From: G963422445 sp963422445
GTDB lineage: Bacteria; Pseudomonadota; Alphaproteobacteria; Thalassobaculales; Thalassobaculaceae
Length of the DNA stretch: 64,000 nt
Direction of reading: 5' to 3'
Assembly: GCA_963422445.2 (NCBI GenBank)
Contig: OY729512.2
Location: 682,001-746,000, forward strand
Positions within the stretch are counted from its first letter, which is position 1; every line of letters starts with the position of its first letter. Position numbers and translations under genes: made by a program. Under the pieces are notes generated by a model. The model searched no databases, was not told the DNA's origin, and worked only from the letters and a program-made list of their open reading frames with translations. This document shows, one piece after another, positions 17,775-26,603 of the stretch.

Positions 17775-18725
17775 CTAGCCGGCTACCAGTTCCCGATACA
17801 TTAGCCGTTTCCCGACCATCCGGGCAACGGTCTCGGCCATCATGGCGTCCGTATCACGCGATCTCATGTTGTGCCGGGTCGCGAACTCATTGACATGGCG
17901 GTGCAGATGCTTGGGCGAAATGTGGTGGAAAGTCCCGTGATATCCCCGCTTCAAGGTGGCCCAGAAGCTCTCGATCCCGTTAGTGTGCGCCTGATCCCGG
18001 ACATACTCGCTGACGGAGTGATTGACGGTCTCGTGATCGAAGTTCATGCCCTTGTAGCCGGCCGCCTGATCCGTATAGACCTTGGCTCCCTCGCCCGCCC
18101 GCGAAGCGACGAAACCCTGTAGCGAAGCGGCGTCGGTACTTTCGACAATCGCGGCACTGATGGTGTTCGTGGCGCGATCCCGAACACCAGCAACGGTGGT
18201 CTTGCCCACGGCGCCGCGTCCGGCCCGCAACTTCTTGTTTCCGTGCTTGTTCTTCTCCTTGCCACCGACATGGGTCTCATCGACCTCGACCGGACCAGCC
18301 ATGCCGCCATGCCCCTCGGTCCACGCCTCGCGCAACCGCTGGGCCATGAAGTAGGCCGACTTCTGCGTGATCTTCAGGTCGCGATGCAGCCGCATGGACG
18401 ATACGCCCTTGAGCGACACTGACCACAGGTAGATTGCGATGGCCCATTTCTGGAGGCCGATCTTCGAGCGGTCCATCACAGTGCCAGTCTTGACGCTGAA
18501 ATTGCGCCGGCATTCACCGCACCAGTAGGGCAGAGGCTTGCGGGAAGGAACGGGCCGCACTTTCTCGGTGCCGCCGCACATCGGACAATGAGAGGGCTTA
18601 CCAGCCGCGCCCCAGCGCTGTTCCTCGAACCACCGTTCGGCGGTGGCGTCATCGGGAAACCGCCCGAACAGCTCTATCAGGATGATCCCCTCGCGATGGC
18701 TCTTTCCGGGTGCTTTCTGTGCCAT
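17775..18725 (-). CDS. IS1595-family transposase
   Basis: This 316-residue protein has an N-terminal zinc ribbon (CPMCGG and, 25 residues on, WCGECRRNFSVKTGTVM). The ISXO2-like DDE domain follows: MAGPVEVDETHVGGKEKNKH, VYTDQAAGYKGM, and TNGIESFWATLKRGYHGTFH in the C-terminal part. Frame and length are normal for IS1595, so the element could be active. I could not place its terminal repeats; the stretch around 18740-18790 is a candidate for the right end. Confidence 0.85.
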   Translation of the reverse strand: MAQKAPGKSHREGIILIELFGRFPDDATAERWFEEQRWGAAGKPSHCPMCGGTEKVRPVPSRKPLPYWCGECRRNFSVKTGTVMDRSKIGLQKWAIAIYLWSVSLKGVSSMRLHRDLKITQKSAYFMAQRLREAWTEGHGGMAGPVEVDETHVGGKEKNKHGNKKLRAGRGAVGKTTVAGVRDRATNTISAAIVESTDAASLQGFVASRAGEGAKVYTDQAAGYKGMNFDHETVNHSVSEYVRDQAHTNGIESFWATLKRGYHGTFHHISPKHLHRHVNEFATRHNMRSRDTDAMMAETVARMVGKRLMYRELVAG

Positions 18726-18795
18726 GTCCTATCCACTCTGACATTGATTTGGGGACAGACGGCTGCATATTCAAGTATATAATCCCCCAAATTTG

Positions 18796-18974
18796 CCGGA
18801 CGAAACTGCGTCCCGGTGTGCACCTACATTCTCGAAATGCCGATGTTCAACGCCAGCATGTATCCCAACGGAATGATCAACATTTACATGGATTTTCTGC
18901 TACGTACGGAAAATGAAGCACAGTCAACCTTCGATCTCGGCCACAAAATATGGCACTTCCTGGAAAGGCCTTAG
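18796..18974 (+). pseudogene. M48 metallopeptidase fragment with altered HExxH
   Basis: An unstarted frame reads MPMFNASMYPNGMINIYMDF, LLRTENEAQSTFDLGHKIWH, then FLERP-stop. This matches the core of M48-type zinc peptidases (NASxxPNG ... LLRxENEAQLAxVLGHExxHxxxRH). The zinc-site Glu is Lys here (HKIWH), and the protein ends directly after it. Both flanks are missing. It is a gene relic between two IS elements. Confidence 0.65.
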
Positions 18975-19198
18975 ATAGTGAACCTCTTGCAAAATTCCTG
19001 CCCCCAGGGTCCGGTGATCCCGGATCGGTCGGTTGCTTCCGGTCACCTCTGCACCTGGAGGTCGGAATCCATGGATTCGCGGTGTCTCATCAGAGACGAT
19101 GAGACCAAACAGGGACCTTTGCGGACATCGGGACACGCCTCTCCGGGCCCCTCTCCTCGAGAGGGCCGTGAAGGGTCGGCATGCGTTGTCGGAGCGCG

Positions 19199-20332
19199 CT
19201 ATGGGACGGCGAGACGTATCAACGGGTCAGCCGCCAGGGCCAGGATGCCGAACATGAGATGGCAGGCGACCTTGGAATATCCACGGACGCGGACATGGCG
19301 CCCGCCACACTCATCCTTGATGCGGGCGTTGGTCCTCTCGACACCGGACCGGATCCGGACCCGTACGGTCTCGGGATCGACATGGCCTACTGCACGCCGG
19401 GCCCGGGCCTCCCGGTCTCGCTCCTCCTTGAGGTCCTTGTCCCGGCGCCGATTGACATCGATGATCGGCACATGGCCAAGCCGTTCGCTCATCTGGTAGA
19501 TCTCCCTGGCATCATAGGTCGCGTCCATGAGATCGTAGAGATTGGTCACACGCCCGGCGGTCATCATCGCCAGCGGGAGCGCGGCCTGGCTGTCATGGAC
19601 GGATGCCGCGGTGAGAACGGTCCTCAGCGGCACCCCGCAGTCTGCTGTGTCGATAGGCAGCTTGTCACCGCGCCAAGCCTCCAGGACCCCCTTGGCAGTC
19701 TTCTTTGCCCCGTGATCGCAGACCTTCGGCAGCGCGGCGAGCCTCTCATCGAGATCCATCCCGTTCGCTTGCCGTTCGAGACGCCCAGGCTCCTTCGTCC
19801 TCTCCTCGCCCTTGCGGGGCCGGCCGCGCTTGCGGTTCGGCGTCGGGGCCGGCGTCTCCCGGGCCTCGATGGCCGTCGAGTCCCTCGACACGTGGCCGAT
19901 GAGCGCATCGCCCAGTGTCTCTGCAACCAGAGCCGCGTGCATCCTCTCCGGAAGACGGGACTGCGACCATTCGGCAAACGCCCGCGAAAACGTCGCTTCA
20001 CGCGGGATCTCCGAGACACGCGACCCGCCGCACAGCCGGCGCAACGTCGGGTCCACCTTGAGCCTGTCGATCAGGTGGCGGGTCGTCGGCAGATCCCACA
20101 CCGCCTTGACGATGAAGCCACGGGCCAGCGCCCGGCGATCCTCCCGGGGCCGACCCGGACCGGTCCACACCTCATCGACGAAGCCCTCCACCTTGACGAG
20201 ATCGAGAGCTGTCACGAAGCGCTTGTGCGTCTCGAGGAGAGGACCGACCGCCTCGGCCAACGCAGGGAAAAGTTCCCCTTGAAATCGGTGCCGGATATCG
20301 GACAGGGTCGAGCCAGGGGTCATCGGGGCCAC
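19199..20332 (-). CDS. DDE transposase (DDE_Tnp_1 type, family uncertain)
   Basis: This 377-residue frame is intact and transposase-like. It shows WDLPTTRHLIDRLKVDPTLR, EIPREATFSRAFAEWSQSRL, GHVSRDSTAIEARETPAPTP with the first catalytic Asp, a basic linker RKRGRPRKGEERTKEPGRLE, NLYDLMDATYDAREIYQ with the second, and RSGVERTNARIKDECGGRHV with the Glu. The element probably spans roughly 19140-20388; I could not fix its ends. IS630 copy 2 starts directly after it. Confidence 0.8.
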   Translation of the reverse strand: MAPMTPGSTLSDIRHRFQGELFPALAEAVGPLLETHKRFVTALDLVKVEGFVDEVWTGPGRPREDRRALARGFIVKAVWDLPTTRHLIDRLKVDPTLRRLCGGSRVSEIPREATFSRAFAEWSQSRLPERMHAALVAETLGDALIGHVSRDSTAIEARETPAPTPNRKRGRPRKGEERTKEPGRLERQANGMDLDERLAALPKVCDHGAKKTAKGVLEAWRGDKLPIDTADCGVPLRTVLTAASVHDSQAALPLAMMTAGRVTNLYDLMDATYDAREIYQMSERLGHVPIIDVNRRRDKDLKEERDREARARRAVGHVDPETVRVRIRSGVERTNARIKDECGGRHVRVRGYSKVACHLMFGILALAADPLIRLAVP

Positions 20333-20391
20333 CTCCTCGGTATCTTGTTATTGTGGAAACACAACAGACCACGGGGTGGCCCCGGGACCTA

Positions 20392-21569
20392 GTGTCCTGA
20401 TTCCAAAGTTCGTACCGTTATGATGTTGCGGCTGCAGCGGTTTCGAGGGTCCTGAGGCAGAAGCGCTTGATGGACGCCAGGATTTCATCGGCTGTCTTGT
20501 GCCAGCGGAAGGGCTTGGGGTCCTCGTTGACGGTGTCGATGTACCCGGTGATCGCCTGCTCCAGCTCGACGGTCGATCGGTGAACCCCGCGCCGGATCTG
20601 CTTCTCTGTCAGATCGGCGAAGAAGCGCTCGACTTGGTTGAGCCACGAGGCAGAGGTCGGGGTGACGTGAACATGCCAGCGCGGTCGCCGGGCGAACCCG
20701 TCGCGGATCGTCTTCGTCTTGTGGGTCGAGTAGTTGTCCATGACGATGTGGATCTCGAGGTCGGGCGGCACGTTGGCCTCGACGTGATCCAGGAACTTGC
20801 GGAACTCCACGCTGCGGTGGCGCCGATAGCACTGTCCGATGACCTTGCCTGTGGCGACGTCAAGGGCTGCGAAGAGCGAGGTCGTGCCGTTGCGCTTGTA
20901 ATCGTGAGTGCGCCGCTCGACCTGCCCCGGGCGCAGCGGCAGCAGCGGCTGGGTGCGATCGAGGGCCTGAACCTGCGATTTCTCGTCCACGCAGAGGACC
21001 ATGGCATGCTGCGGCGGGTCCACGTAGAGCCCCACGATGTCGCGCGTCTTGTCCACGAAGTAGGGGTCTGCCGAGAGCTTGAAGGTCTCGCTCCTGTGCG
21101 GCTGAAGGGAAAAGGCTCGCCAGATGCGATTGACCGTCGACGGCGCATACCCCGTCGCCTGCGCCATCGAGCGCGTGCTCCATTGGGTCGCGTCACGAGG
21201 CTTCTCCTCAAGCGTCTTGCGCACCACCTCGGCCACGGCGTCGTCATCGATGCGCCGGGGACGGCCGGAGCGCGGCTCGTCGTCAAGCCCGTCAAGACGA
21301 TGCTCTGCGAAGCGATTGCGCCACTTCCTGGCGGTCTGGCTGGTCACGCCCAGCACGCTCCCAATCTGCACATTGGTAAGCCCTTCGGCCGCCAGCAGCA
21401 CGATGTGCGCCCGATCGGACAGGCCTCGCCAGACTTTGCGCCCGCGCGCCAGCCGCTCAAGCTCGTTGCGCTCGTCCGCGCTCAGCTTGATCTCCACCGA
21501 AAGTCGCATCACCATGCCCCCCGAATCGACACCACCCCCTTAACAATACGAACTTTGCGTACAGGACAC
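20392..21569. mobile_element. IS630-family element, copy 2, 1178 bp
   Basis: It has the same termini and length as copy 1. TA occurs at 20390-20391 and 21570-21571, each inside a CTAG. The right-hand TA is also the left edge of the next IS. Confidence 0.9.
20418..21515 (-). CDS. IS630-family transposase, copy 2
   Basis: This is a 365-residue transposase nearly identical to copy 1. At least three substitutions are visible: Trp to Gly in the IRDWFARR segment, Phe to Val in HVHFTP and His to Arg in QIRHGVH. The first two alter positions normally conserved next to the second catalytic Asp, so this copy may be impaired although the frame is open. Confidence 0.85.
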   Translation of the reverse strand: MVMRLSVEIKLSADERNELERLARGRKVWRGLSDRAHIVLLAAEGLTNVQIGSVLGVTSQTARKWRNRFAEHRLDGLDDEPRSGRPRRIDDDAVAEVVRKTLEEKPRDATQWSTRSMAQATGYAPSTVNRIWRAFSLQPHRSETFKLSADPYFVDKTRDIVGLYVDPPQHAMVLCVDEKSQVQALDRTQPLLPLRPGQVERRTHDYKRNGTTSLFAALDVATGKVIGQCYRRHRSVEFRKFLDHVEANVPPDLEIHIVMDNYSTHKTKTIRDGFARRPRWHVHVTPTSASWLNQVERFFADLTEKQIRRGVHRSTVELEQAITGYIDTVNEDPKPFRWHKTADEILASIKRFCLRTLETAAAATS

Positions 21570-21571
21570 TA

Positions 21572-22190
21572 GGTCGTGTTGACGAATTCATGAAATGCTG
21601 ATAATCATTCTCCATCAATGACACTTTCCGGGGACTTATCATGGCGTTACGCCTGCTCATCACGGATGCTGTCTGGTCGACACTCGAGCCGCTACTGCGT
21701 GAGAGCAAACACGCCGCCGGCGCGGTAAAAAACGGTGGCCAGGAGTTCCAGGCTCTCGGCCGCTCCCGGGGTGGGTTCTCCACCAAGCTGCACGTCGCCT
21801 GTGCCAACGAAACAACCGGTGTGTCCTTCGTGTTGACGGGTGGCGAGCGCCATGATGGCGTGAGATTCGAGCTGCTGTGGAAGGCTTTGCCCAGCTCTCC
21901 CGCACCGGAGGCTGCGGTCATGGACAAGGCGTATGACAGCAAGGACATTCGCCAGGCGCTGGCCGACCAGGGCGTCGAAGCCGTGATACCCGCCCGGTCG
22001 AACCGGACTGAGACGATTCATCACGATCAAGAAAAGTACAAGCGGCGCCAGCAGGTCGAGCGATTCTTCAACAAGCTCAAACAATTCCGTCGCATTGCCA
22101 CATGCTATGACAAGCTCGCTCGGACGGTCCTCGCGTTTGTTCACGTTGTCTCAGCATGGAGTATGCTTCGTTCATTCGTCAACACGGCCT
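21572..22190. mobile_element. IS5-family (IS427-like) deletion derivative
   Basis: The ends GGTCGTGTTGACGAATTC and, reverse-complemented, GGCCGTGTTGACGAATGA form inverted repeats. It lies directly between IS630 copy 2 and the second IS630-type element with no spacer except the shared CTAG at each side. At 619 bp it is some 250 bp shorter than full elements of this group, because of an internal deletion in the transposase. Confidence 0.8.
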
Positions 22191-22192
22191 AG
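21641..22192 (+). pseudogene. IS5/IS427 transposase with internal deletion
   Basis: The frame begins MALRLLITDAVWSTLEPLLR and then passes at ESKHAAGAVKNGG straight into QALGRSRGGFSTKLHVACAN. Full-length members have roughly 90 more residues here, including the first catalytic Asp (an LDST/IDSS-type motif). The second half is normal: AAVMDKAYDSKDIRQALADQ and YKRRQQVERFFNKLKQFRRI. The deletion leaves the frame open but removes catalysis. The TAG stop is formed by the junction CTAG. Confidence 0.75.
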
Positions 22193-23409
22193 TGTCTTGT
22201 CATGCATCAAGTGTCGGATAGGGTCGTTTCAGTTTCACACGGGCATCGTCCGTGGTGAACTGCCAGTTGACCGTGCCCTTCACGCGGTCACGGGACACCT
22301 GCCAAGCCGCGACCTCGTCGCGCAGGATCTCAATGGAGGCGATACGGCGGTTGAGGCACTGACGGATCATGACGTTGATCTCGACCTCGGCGACGTTGAG
22401 CCAACTGCCGTGCTTAGGCGTGTAGACGAACTCGAAGCGGTCCCACAGAGCTTTCGCCTCGGCCGGCGGAAAGACCTCATAGAGGGCACCGGGGCGGTGG
22501 ATGTTCAGGTTGTCCATCACCCGTGTGATCCTCTTGGCGTCGGGATAGCGCTCGGCGATGTCGTTGAGGAAGTGCGCCCAGTCGGCATTGGTTCTGCGCG
22601 CTGTCACCTTGGTCATGCGCCATCCGGCCAGAGGTTCCGTGGCCATAAACACGTTGCAGCTTCCGCAGCGCCGGTCCTCGTAGTCTTCGCGCGCTGGCCG
22701 ACCCGGCGCCGCCGAGACCGGTTCGCGTATCTCGCTGATCAGTTGCCGGGGCGTCTCGTCCATGCACACCACCGGAAAGGCCGCATCGTAGGGGCGCCGG
22801 TAGACATCGAGAATCGTCTCCATCGCCGCCGCGAAGTCCGCGTTGCCCTGTGGAGGAATCACCCAGCCGACACGCCGCCACGGCTTGAGCGCGTTTTTTT
22901 AGAACCCGCCGTACTGTCTCGTGCGACACGCTGTCGATGTGTCCGAGTTCCACGACGCGGTCGGCCAGCAACCGCAGCGACCACTGCGAGTGACCCTCCG
23001 GCGGCTCGGCGCAACGCAGCGCCACCAAATGCGCCTCGAACGCGCCGTCGGCCTTGCGAACGTAGTTGAAACGCCGACCCTGTCGGCTGCCGAGAGCCAT
23101 CTCCATGCCCTCCTCGACGAATCGCTTCTTGACCCGGTCCACCTTGCGCGCACTGACGCGCAGGACCTCGGCAATGGCCTCCCCGTGCACCCGGTTGTCG
23201 TTGAATTCGCCTTCGTCGCAGTTGAGCAGAACCAGTGCATTGATCACCTTCCGCGATTGATGCGAGCCCTTGCGCGTGATCTCCGAGAGCGTGTCCCGCT
23301 CCTCCTTCTCCAAGGTCACTACGTAACGCTTCATGCCAACCCCCTCGTCGCCGTTGGACGACGAGGAAGTTACCACGGAGTATGCGACATATCATGCGTG
23401 ACATGACAC
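22193..23409. mobile_element. IS630-family element (second type), 1217 bp
   Basis: The left end GTGTCTTGTCATGCATCA and right end, reverse-complemented, GTGTCATGTCACGCATGA form inverted repeats. Each flank is a TA inside CTAG (22190-22193, 23409-23412), shared with the neighbouring IS elements. It is distinct from the copies at 15680 and 20392. Confidence 0.85.
22200..23334 (-). CDS. IS630-family transposase, two frames
   Basis: Frame one starts at ATG 23334 with MKRYVVTLEKEERDTLSEIT. It carries a helix-turn-helix region (GEAIAEVLRVSARKVDRVKK), HSQWSLRLLADRVVELGHID and HETVRRVLKK. At a run of seven A residues (about 22895-22901) it passes to a second frame: NALKPWRRVGWVIPPQ, FPVVCMDETPRQLISEIREP, RVMDNLNIHRPGALYEVFPP and FVYTPKHGSWLNVAEVEINV, which hold the DDE residues. 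The A run could be a programmed slippage site or a mutation. Confidence 0.75.
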
Positions 23410-23411
23410 TA

Positions 23412-24257
23412 GATAGTGTCGTCATGAGTGATGTTTATCTGTCCTATCTGTCGAATTCACTCGATGGTTCTTGGAGGCGACTCATGGGATTGGTTCATCG
23501 GCGTCACGACATTTCGGACAGGGTCTGGCTGTTGTTGGAGCCTCATCTGCCTGGCCGAGCGGGACGTTGGGGTGGGGTGGCGCAGGATAATCGACGGTTC
23601 ATAATGCGATCTTCTGGATTCTGCGTACCGGCGCTCCCTGGCGTGATGTGCCGCCAGACTATGGAGACTGGAAAACTACCCATCGTCGGTTCTGTCGCTG
23701 GCGGGACAAGGGGCTCTGGGGGGCGTTGCTAGAGCATCTGGTGGATGAGCCGGACTATGAGTGGCTGATGATTGACGCCAGTCATCTCAAGGTCCATCCC
23801 CATGCGAGCGGTGCGGTCGGCGGCAATCAGGCGATGGATCGCACAAAAGGGGGCTGAACACGACGCTGCACCTGGCTGTGGACGCGCATGGGATGCCGGT
23901 GCGGGTGTTGGGTGACCGAGGGGACGGCAGCAGATTGCAGTCAAGCAGTCGAGCTGATTGAAGGGATAGATGCCGAGTATTTGTTGGCGGACAAGGCCTA
24001 TGACACGAATGCCATCCTGTCTTATTGTGAGGAGCATGAAGTCATTCCAGTGGTTCCGCCGAAGCGCAACCGCAAGCACCCCAGAGCGTATGATGTCCCT
24101 CTCTACCGGCGCCGGCATTTGGTGGAGAACGCGTTTCTGTGGCTCAAGCGTTGGCGTGGGATTGCCACGCGATACGCCAAGAATGCCGCATCGTTCCTTG
24201 CCGCGGTGCAGATTCGGTGTCTGGCGCTCTGGGCTGGTATTTCGTGACGACACTATC
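23412..24257. mobile_element. IS5-family (IS427-like) element, 846 bp
   Basis: Both termini read GATAGTGTCGTCA (right end reverse-complemented), with a TA inside CTAG on each side (23409-23412 and 24257-24260). The left CTAG is shared with the second IS630-type element. It is the last member of the end-to-end array. Confidence 0.85.
23484..24247 (+). pseudogene. IS5/IS427 transposase, frameshifted
   Basis: TTGGAGGCGACTC precedes the ATG. The N-terminus MGLVHRRHDISDRVWLLLEP is followed by a frameshift near 23605; the other frame continues TGAPWRDVPPDYGDWKTTHR and WLMIDASHLKVHPHASGAVG. A second frame change near 23850, at an AAAAGGGGG run that may be programmed, leads to LLADKAYDTNAILSYCEEHE and LYRRRHLVENAFLWLKRWRG. 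The first frameshift is probably disabling. Confidence 0.7.
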
Positions 24258-24259
24258 TA

Positions 24260-24488
24260 GCCGATTTGGCCGATGCATCCGTCGGCTACGACATCTGTCT
24301 GGATTGCCGTCGAGGCGAGCACCATTGATAATGGGCGCCTGCAAATGATACCTGGCAGCCATGCGGTGCGGGAAATCGACGATCACTTCTCCGACAACAG
24401 TGTCGAAAGTGCGATCATGACGACCGGAACAACCGGTTGCGTGCTTTTGCCGACCAGTATGGGTCGGCGCACCATACCCTGCCATTGA
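24260..24488 (+). pseudogene. phytanoyl-CoA dioxygenase (PhyH) fragment
   Basis: Directly after the IS the frame reads MHPSATTSVWIAVEASTIDN and GRLQMIPGSHAVREIDDHFS, then soon ends. TSVWIAV.DST.DNG.L..IPGSH is characteristic of the PhyH family of Fe(II)/2-oxoglutarate dioxygenases. The 5' part has been lost at the IS border and the 3' part is frameshifted. Confidence 0.65.
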
Positions 24489-24556
24489 TGTTGTTGAGGG
24501 GACAGACCGGTACGGGTGTAACATTTTCAGACCGGGCATCCGGCTGCTGCATGAAG

Positions 24557-25681
24557 TCAGGGGTCGACTCTGTCAAGGCGCAACAGCCGCCCGTCGCGCG
24601 CATCGGTCAGAATATAGACATGGCCGTCGGGCCCCTGGCGAACATCCCTGATCCGCTCGCGCAGGCCGGTCAGTAGGCGCTCTTCGCCGACAACTGTGTT
24701 ACCCGCCAGTATCAAACGCACCAGCAAACGCGCCTTGAGGGCGCCAATCAGCAGGTTGCCTCGCCATTTCGGGAAGACATCACCGGTATAGAAGGTCATG
24801 CCGGACGGTGCGATCGAGGGATCCCAGTAATGGATCGGCTGTACCATGTCGGGTGCGGTGTGACCGATGCCGATTTTGCCGCCCCAATAATGCCGGCCAT
24901 AGGAAATCACCGGCCAGCCATAATTGACACCTGGTTTGATGATGTTGATTTCGTCACCCCCACGCGCACCGTGTTCGTGGATCCACAGAGCTCCACCGTC
25001 AGGATGCAAGGTGGCGCCTTGCGGATTGCGGTGGCCGAACGACCAGATTTCCGGCCGGACATCGCGCCGGCCGACAAAGGGGTTGTCTGCCGGCACCGCG
25101 CCATCGGTGCCAATGCGGACCACTTGCCCAAGATTGTCCGTCAGATCCTGAGCTTGCTCACGCTGCCCGCGTTCACCAACTGTCACGAACAGTGTTCCGT
25201 CCGGATTGATGGCGATGCGGGAGCCGAAATGCCGTCCGCCGGAAGTTTTCGGGATCTGCCGGAAGATGATCTGCAGATCACGCAGACCGGCAGTCGTAAG
25301 CGCAGCGCGCCCCACTGCGGTGCCGGTCCCCCGCGGGCCAGACTCGGAAAAGGAGAAATAGACCCGTCGATTTCGCTCGAACGCCGGGTCGACCGCAATG
25401 TCGAGCAGGCCGCCTTGGCCACCGGCGGCAATCTCTGGCAGGCCGGCGACTGGCTTGGAGACCTCGCCGTTGGGACGGACGACACGCAGCATGCCCGGTC
25501 TTTCTGTTATCAGCATTCTACCGTCTGGTAGCCAGGCGAGTGCCCAAGGTTGCTCGAGGCCGTCTGCGACGGTGATGGCCTTGACCAGGTAGTGTTCGGT
25601 CTCGAAGATCTCGGCCAGCGTGGCTTGTGTGCCCACCATGCACGAGAGGGCAACCAAGGCGATCCTCAGGATGCCGGCCAT
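24557..25681 (-). CDS. PQQ-dependent sugar dehydrogenase-like protein
   Basis: This 374-residue protein has an N-terminal signal peptide (hydrophobic residues 4-20, likely cleavage after ATLA). It is a six-bladed beta-propeller of the soluble aldose/glucose dehydrogenase family. Motifs seen are LEQPWALAWLPDGRMLITER, GGQGGLLDIAVDP, SGGRHFGSRIAINPDGTLFV, EIWSFGHRNPQGATLHPDGG and GVNYGWPVISYGRHYWGGKI, all family hallmarks. It probably oxidises aldose sugars in the periplasm with bound PQQ. Many homologues have no proven substrate. It is transcribed toward the IS array and lies 60 bases beyond the potC stop. Confidence 0.85.
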   Translation of the reverse strand: MAGILRIALVALSCMVGTQATLAEIFETEHYLVKAITVADGLEQPWALAWLPDGRMLITERPGMLRVVRPNGEVSKPVAGLPEIAAGGQGGLLDIAVDPAFERNRRVYFSFSESGPRGTGTAVGRAALTTAGLRDLQIIFRQIPKTSGGRHFGSRIAINPDGTLFVTVGERGQREQAQDLTDNLGQVVRIGTDGAVPADNPFVGRRDVRPEIWSFGHRNPQGATLHPDGGALWIHEHGARGGDEINIIKPGVNYGWPVISYGRHYWGGKIGIGHTAPDMVQPIHYWDPSIAPSGMTFYTGDVFPKWRGNLLIGALKARLLVRLILAGNTVVGEERLLTGLRERIRDVRQGPDGHVYILTDARDGRLLRLDRVDP

Positions 25682-25741
25682 GGCGCCCTCCGTCCCGGGC
25701 AGGTCACAGACACGGCTTTGACCGGTCGATCAGTCATCGGG

Positions 25742-26593
25742 TCAGCCCGGCGACAGGCCGCGCAGACGCTCGCTGCGCCGACGCAGCAGTTCAACCACAG
25801 TGAGCAGCGCAATCGAAATGCAAACAAGAATCGTCGCGACCGCGAGAATGGTCGGCCGGATTTCCTCTCGGATACCAGAGAACATCTTCCAGGGAATGGT
25901 CCGTTGCTCGACCGAGCCGACGAACAGCACCACGACCACTTCATCGAATGAGGTGATAAAGGCAAACAGGGCACCCGAAATCACGCCTGGCAGGATCAAC
26001 GGCACCGTCACCTTGAAGAATGTACGGACGGGGCCGGCGCCGAGACTTGCAGACGCCCGAGTCAGCGTCTGGTCGAAGCCGACCAGCGTCGCCGTGACCG
26101 TGATCACCACAAACGGTGTGCCGAGCGCGGCATGGGCGATGATGACTCCGAGAAATGTCGAGGACAGCCCGACCCGGGTATAGAAGAAATACATGCCGGC
26201 TGCCGAAATGATGAGCGGCACGATCATTGGCGAGATCAGGATCGCCATTATCGTCGAGCGAAACGGCATGACAGGCTGGCTGAGACCAAGGGCTGCAAGC
26301 GTGCCGAGCGTCGTTGCCAGCAGAGTCGCGAAGATCGCAATGAAGAAGCTGCTTCGTACTGCGTCCTGCCATGACTCTTCGGTGAAGAACTCGACATACC
26401 AGCGGGTGCTATAGCCGGCCGGATCGAGCGCCAGCATTTGCGGTGTAAAGGTGAAATAGGGCAGATCGTTGAAACTGAGCGGGATGACGACAAAGATCGG
26501 GCCGATCAGGAAAACGAAAATCGCGGCACAAAGAATGCGATAACTGTAGTACCAGAGGCGTTCGCCAGTCGATGCGTGCGCGGGCAAGGCCAT
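25742..26593 (-). CDS. potC: ABC transporter permease, PotC type
   Basis: This 283-residue inner-membrane permease has about six transmembrane segments. The coupling-helix region TRASASLGAGPVRTFFKVTV near residue 182 is the EAA loop that contacts the ATPase. Downstream FAFITSFDEVVVVLFVGSVE is typical of PotC. It belongs to a polyamine/opine/phosphonate-type importer with the genes at 26604-30283, and starts ten bases after PotB ends. The substrate is not certain; the symbol reflects family only. Confidence 0.85.
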   Translation of the reverse strand: MALPAHASTGERLWYYSYRILCAAIFVFLIGPIFVVIPLSFNDLPYFTFTPQMLALDPAGYSTRWYVEFFTEESWQDAVRSSFFIAIFATLLATTLGTLAALGLSQPVMPFRSTIMAILISPMIVPLIISAAGMYFFYTRVGLSSTFLGVIIAHAALGTPFVVITVTATLVGFDQTLTRASASLGAGPVRTFFKVTVPLILPGVISGALFAFITSFDEVVVVLFVGSVEQRTIPWKMFSGIREEIRPTILAVATILVCISIALLTVVELLRRRSERLRGLSPG

Positions 26594-26603
26594 CGCCTTT
26601 TCC

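Noticed and set aside
19181..20392. Long plus-strand frame opposite the DDE transposase
   Set aside because: It mirrors the minus-strand transposase, which carries clear catalytic motifs; the plus-strand product has no recognisable features.
15680..21569. Composite transposon formed by the two direct IS630 copies
   Set aside because: IS630 elements are not known to move intervening DNA as composites in general. Each copy has its own TA flanks, and the interior contains independently inserted elements.
22193..24257. Integron or CRISPR-like repeat array suggested by regularly spaced CTAG motifs
   Set aside because: The spacing equals the lengths of complete IS elements, each with its own transposase and inverted repeats; there are no repeats or spacers of CRISPR or attC type.
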